DNA of 24,290 bases, from contig DAOPYA010000066.1 in NCBI GenBank assembly GCA_035352635.1, positions 1 through 24,290 on the forward strand. Reading direction: 5' to 3'. The position numbers and the translations under genes are program-made. Within the stretch, counting starts at the first letter, position 1; each line of letters begins with the position of its first letter. This DNA is from Rifleibacterium sp035352635 (GTDB lineage: Bacteria > Muiribacteriota > Ozemobacteria > Ozemobacterales > Ozemobacteraceae). This document shows, one piece after another, positions 22,454-24,290 of this stretch. The notes under the pieces are model-generated. The model did not search any database and had not been told where the DNA came from. It saw nothing but the letters and a program-made list of their open reading frames with translations.

Positions 22454-23851
22454 ATGATATCGTCGCTCGATACGCTCTGGAATAAAATCACCACCGAAAT
22501 TCAGGCTGACGGCAGCAGACAAAACCAGGCTCACTCAAAAATCTTTTTGAGTTCAATCACCCCGGCTGCCATTGAGGGCGATCACCTGGTAATGGAAGCG
22601 ACGAGCGATTTCTGTCGTGATCTTTGCGAAAAGCGTTACGCAGACGTAATTACCCGTATTCTCAACAGTGAAAAACCGGCGCTGAAGTATCGTCTGGTTA
22701 CCAAGTCCGGTCGATTTGGTCAGATCAAACCTGAACAGCCAGCAATTCCAGCTTTTAAAACTGATGATGAAGCCGTTAAAACTGTTAAGGCGTTTCCGGC
22801 TAAGTATGACGGCATGTTTAACAATAAATATACTTTTGATTCTTTCGTAGTCGGCAAGAGCAATCAATTTGCCTATGCCGTCTGCCACGCAGTCAGCCAG
22901 AACCCGGGCAACCTGCATAACCCGGTTTTTATTTACGGTGGGGTTGGTCTCGGCAAAACCCATCTGATTCAAGCCATCGGCCAGGAACTCCTGCATAAAA
23001 ACCCGAAAGCCCGTATTGCTTATCTTTCTTCTGAAGCCTTTACCAATGAATTTATTGATTCGATCAAAGATAAAAAGACCGAAGCTTTCAGGGCCAAATA
23101 CCGAAAGATAGACCTGCTATTGATCGATGATATTCAGTTCATCGCCGGCAAGGGCTCAACCCAGGAAGAATTTTTTCATACCTTCAACGAGCTTTTTCAA
23201 CAGAAGAAACAGATCGTTCTTACATCTGATAATCCGCCTGGCAAGATTCAACGTGGCGGGGAATCACTCGAAGAACGCCTTGCTTCCAGATTTGGTATGG
23301 GTGTGGTTGTTGATGTTCAGCTTCCCGACCTCGAAATGCGTGCCGCACTCCTTAAAAAATTCGCCAGCAAATCGATGGTCGAAGTATCTGACGAAATTAT
23401 CATGTATCTTGCTCAGGGAGTAGTTTCTCATATTCGTGATGTTGAAGGGGCTTTTAACAGCGTTCTTGCCTTTGCAGGCATCATGAAAAAGCCCATCAGC
23501 AAAGATCTCGTCGATCAGGTATTAAAAGACATGCTTCGCGAAAATTCCGGCGGCAAGATCGGCATTCCCTGGATACAGAAGCGCGTCGCTGAATTTTACG
23601 ATATTTCAGAAGAAGAAATGAACGGGAAAAGGCGTTCGCAAAATCTCGTGCTGCCACGCCAGGTGGCCATGCGCCTCTGCCAGATACTGACTGATGCATC
23701 GCTGAACCAGATTGGCCAGAAATTTGGCGGCCGCGATCATACCACCGTTATGCATTCCTGCGAAAAAGTTAATCGTAAAATCAAGCAGGAAAAAGCTTTT
23801 GCCGAGGAATTCGAGCGCATCAGACGTTTTGTAGACCCCGAAAAACAGTAA
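22454..23851 (+). CDS. dnaA: Chromosomal replication initiator protein DnaA
   Basis: A 465-residue protein that binds DnaA boxes, unwinds the origin and recruits the helicase. Domain I is about 1-85 (LDTLWNKI start typical of the family), with a short linker to about 118. The AAA+ domain III has Walker A GGVGLGKT (162-169), Walker B LLLIDD (221-226) and the Arg-finger segment ASRFGMG (R279). The C-terminal domain IV ends with the DnaA signature FGGRDHTTVMHSCEKV. I chose ATG 22454, preceded by GAGG and matching the usual N-terminus; the frame stays open to a TTG at 22412, but that adds 14 residues unlike the family. It is divergent from accB across the putative origin, and the downstream gene has its own candidate promoter. 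Confidence 0.97.
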   Translation: MISSLDTLWNKITTEIQADGSRQNQAHSKIFLSSITPAAIEGDHLVMEATSDFCRDLCEKRYADVITRILNSEKPALKYRLVTKSGRFGQIKPEQPAIPAFKTDDEAVKTVKAFPAKYDGMFNNKYTFDSFVVGKSNQFAYAVCHAVSQNPGNLHNPVFIYGGVGLGKTHLIQAIGQELLHKNPKARIAYLSSEAFTNEFIDSIKDKKTEAFRAKYRKIDLLLIDDIQFIAGKGSTQEEFFHTFNELFQQKKQIVLTSDNPPGKIQRGGESLEERLASRFGMGVVVDVQLPDLEMRAALLKKFASKSMVEVSDEIIMYLAQGVVSHIRDVEGAFNSVLAFAGIMKKPISKDLVDQVLKDMLRENSGGKIGIPWIQKRVAEFYDISEEEMNGKRRSQNLVLPRQVAMRLCQILTDASLNQIGQKFGGRDHTTVMHSCEKVNRKIKQEKAFAEEFERIRRFVDPEKQ

Positions 23852-24013
23852 TTTTTGCCAACGCAGCCTGAAATTGCCGAAAACGTGTTTTGCATAACCC
23901 CAAAGTTCGTCATGTTTTTGTTTGTGGGTGTTTTTTTATCAGACGCTTGCTGACAATCAAAACAATTGCCGTTTATTCGCTATTATCGAACTGTTTTTTG
24001 AGGTGTCAACCTC

Positions 24014-24042
24014 TTGAAAAAAAACTCATTTTAGAGTAGTAT
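24014..24042 (+). promoter_or_regulatory. Candidate promoter for the gene after dnaA
   Basis: TTGAAA (24014-24019), a 17-base spacer and TAGTAT (24037-24042) form a moderate sigma-70 match about 58 bases before the ATG at 24100. A GAGGT/ACCTC inverted repeat (24000-24013) abuts the -35 box and could be an operator. The rest of the 248-base dnaA downstream gap is AT-rich, without a clear terminator. Confidence 0.45.
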
Positions 24043-24099
24043 GAAAAACCTTCTCTTCTACCCCGAGAGGGAATAGACAGATAACAGAGCAGACACCGC

Positions 24100-24290
24100 A
24101 TGGAATCGTTCAGGCAGACGACTGGCAAAAAGCGAATTGGTCAGGTGAAGCCGGTCAATCATACGCTCATCAAAGCAATAAGCGGTATGCGTGAAGCAAA
24201 TTACCGGGCTTCTGACGGCAAGCAACGCTATGCTCTTACAGCTCGGGATCTTGTGGTGCTTGGTAAACTGGTCATTGCCTGGAAAGATGT
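24100..24290 (+). CDS. Unidentified gene, N-terminal part (runs off the window)
   Basis: ATG 24100 opens a frame to the window end with 63 complete codons. It begins MESFRQTTGKKRIGQVKP, is basic at first, and continues to LTARDLVVLGKLVIAWKDV. An in-frame TAA at 24082 excludes an earlier start. The ribosome binding site is weak. I cannot assign it. The final part (LGKLVIAWKDV) faintly recalls the W..vVG segment of DUF721/DciA helicase-loading proteins, which often lie near dnaA, but too little is present to claim it. Confidence 0.5.
   Translation, partial: MESFRQTTGKKRIGQVKPVNHTLIKAISGMREANYRASDGKQRYALTARDLVVLGKLVIAWKD

Noticed and set aside
24000..24013. Terminator after dnaA
   Set aside because: The GAGGT/ACCTC hairpin is short and followed by TTG and A rather than a T tract; it is more likely part of the next promoter region.
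1..24290. CRISPR arrays, tRNA or rRNA genes, riboswitches, insertion sequences
   Set aside because: No regularly spaced repeats, tRNA cloverleaf with the conserved T-loop, rRNA segments, known riboswitch cores or transposase genes were seen on either strand.

Overview
The window looks like a chromosomal segment from a Gram-negative, diderm bacterium of moderate GC content. It encodes an RND-type tripartite efflux pump and several Sec signal peptides, and its codon use is homogeneous. It is anchored at the right by dnaA and a probable replication origin (perfect and near-perfect DnaA boxes between a divergent accB and dnaA). The overall style (a very large secreted vWA protein, an OPT transporter) recalls Candidatus Riflebacteria, but that placement is a low-confidence guess. 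I saw no rRNA, tRNA, CRISPR array, prophage or intact insertion sequence.

Layout, left to right. (1) 1-1278: the C-terminal two thirds of an OPT-family transporter, ending at a bidirectional terminator shared with (2) 1355-7024 (-), a 1889-residue exported protein with two complete vWA/MIDAS domains. (3) 7025-7962: an unusually long intergenic region. It holds a candidate 27-codon gene with a good ribosome binding site and a strongly folded, nested inverted-repeat element of about 145 nt, itself flanked by an 11-bp inverted repeat. (4) 7963-10176: katG, followed by a strong terminator. (5) 10325-10853 (-): a DinJ/YafQ-type toxin-antitoxin pair with an operator embedded in its promoter. (6) 11114-12583 (-): an exported metallophosphoesterase with a (Lys-Asp)7 tract, a long acidic linker and an amphipathic C-terminus. 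(7) 12687-17688: a TetR regulator, RND adaptor and RND permease operon with a 33-bp operator palindrome in front. (8) 17677-21966 (-): a four-gene, tightly packed operon, accB, lpd, homoserine dehydrogenase-like gene and lysC. (9) 21967-22453: oriC-like region. (10) 22454-23851: dnaA, then the start of an unidentified gene running off the edge.

The most interesting points are these. The gene next to lysC is a recognisable homoserine dehydrogenase homologue that keeps its ACT domain but has lost the NAD(P)-binding glycine loop and the catalytic Lys/Asp residues, so it looks like a pseudoenzyme that may act as a regulatory partner of aspartate kinase. The RND permease has Thr-Asn and Asn where AcrB has the Asp-Asp and Lys of its proton relay. 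The structured element upstream of katG is not explained by any gene. accB is separated from accC and joined instead to lpd and the aspartate-pathway genes. All functional statements come from reading motifs by eye; no database search was run.
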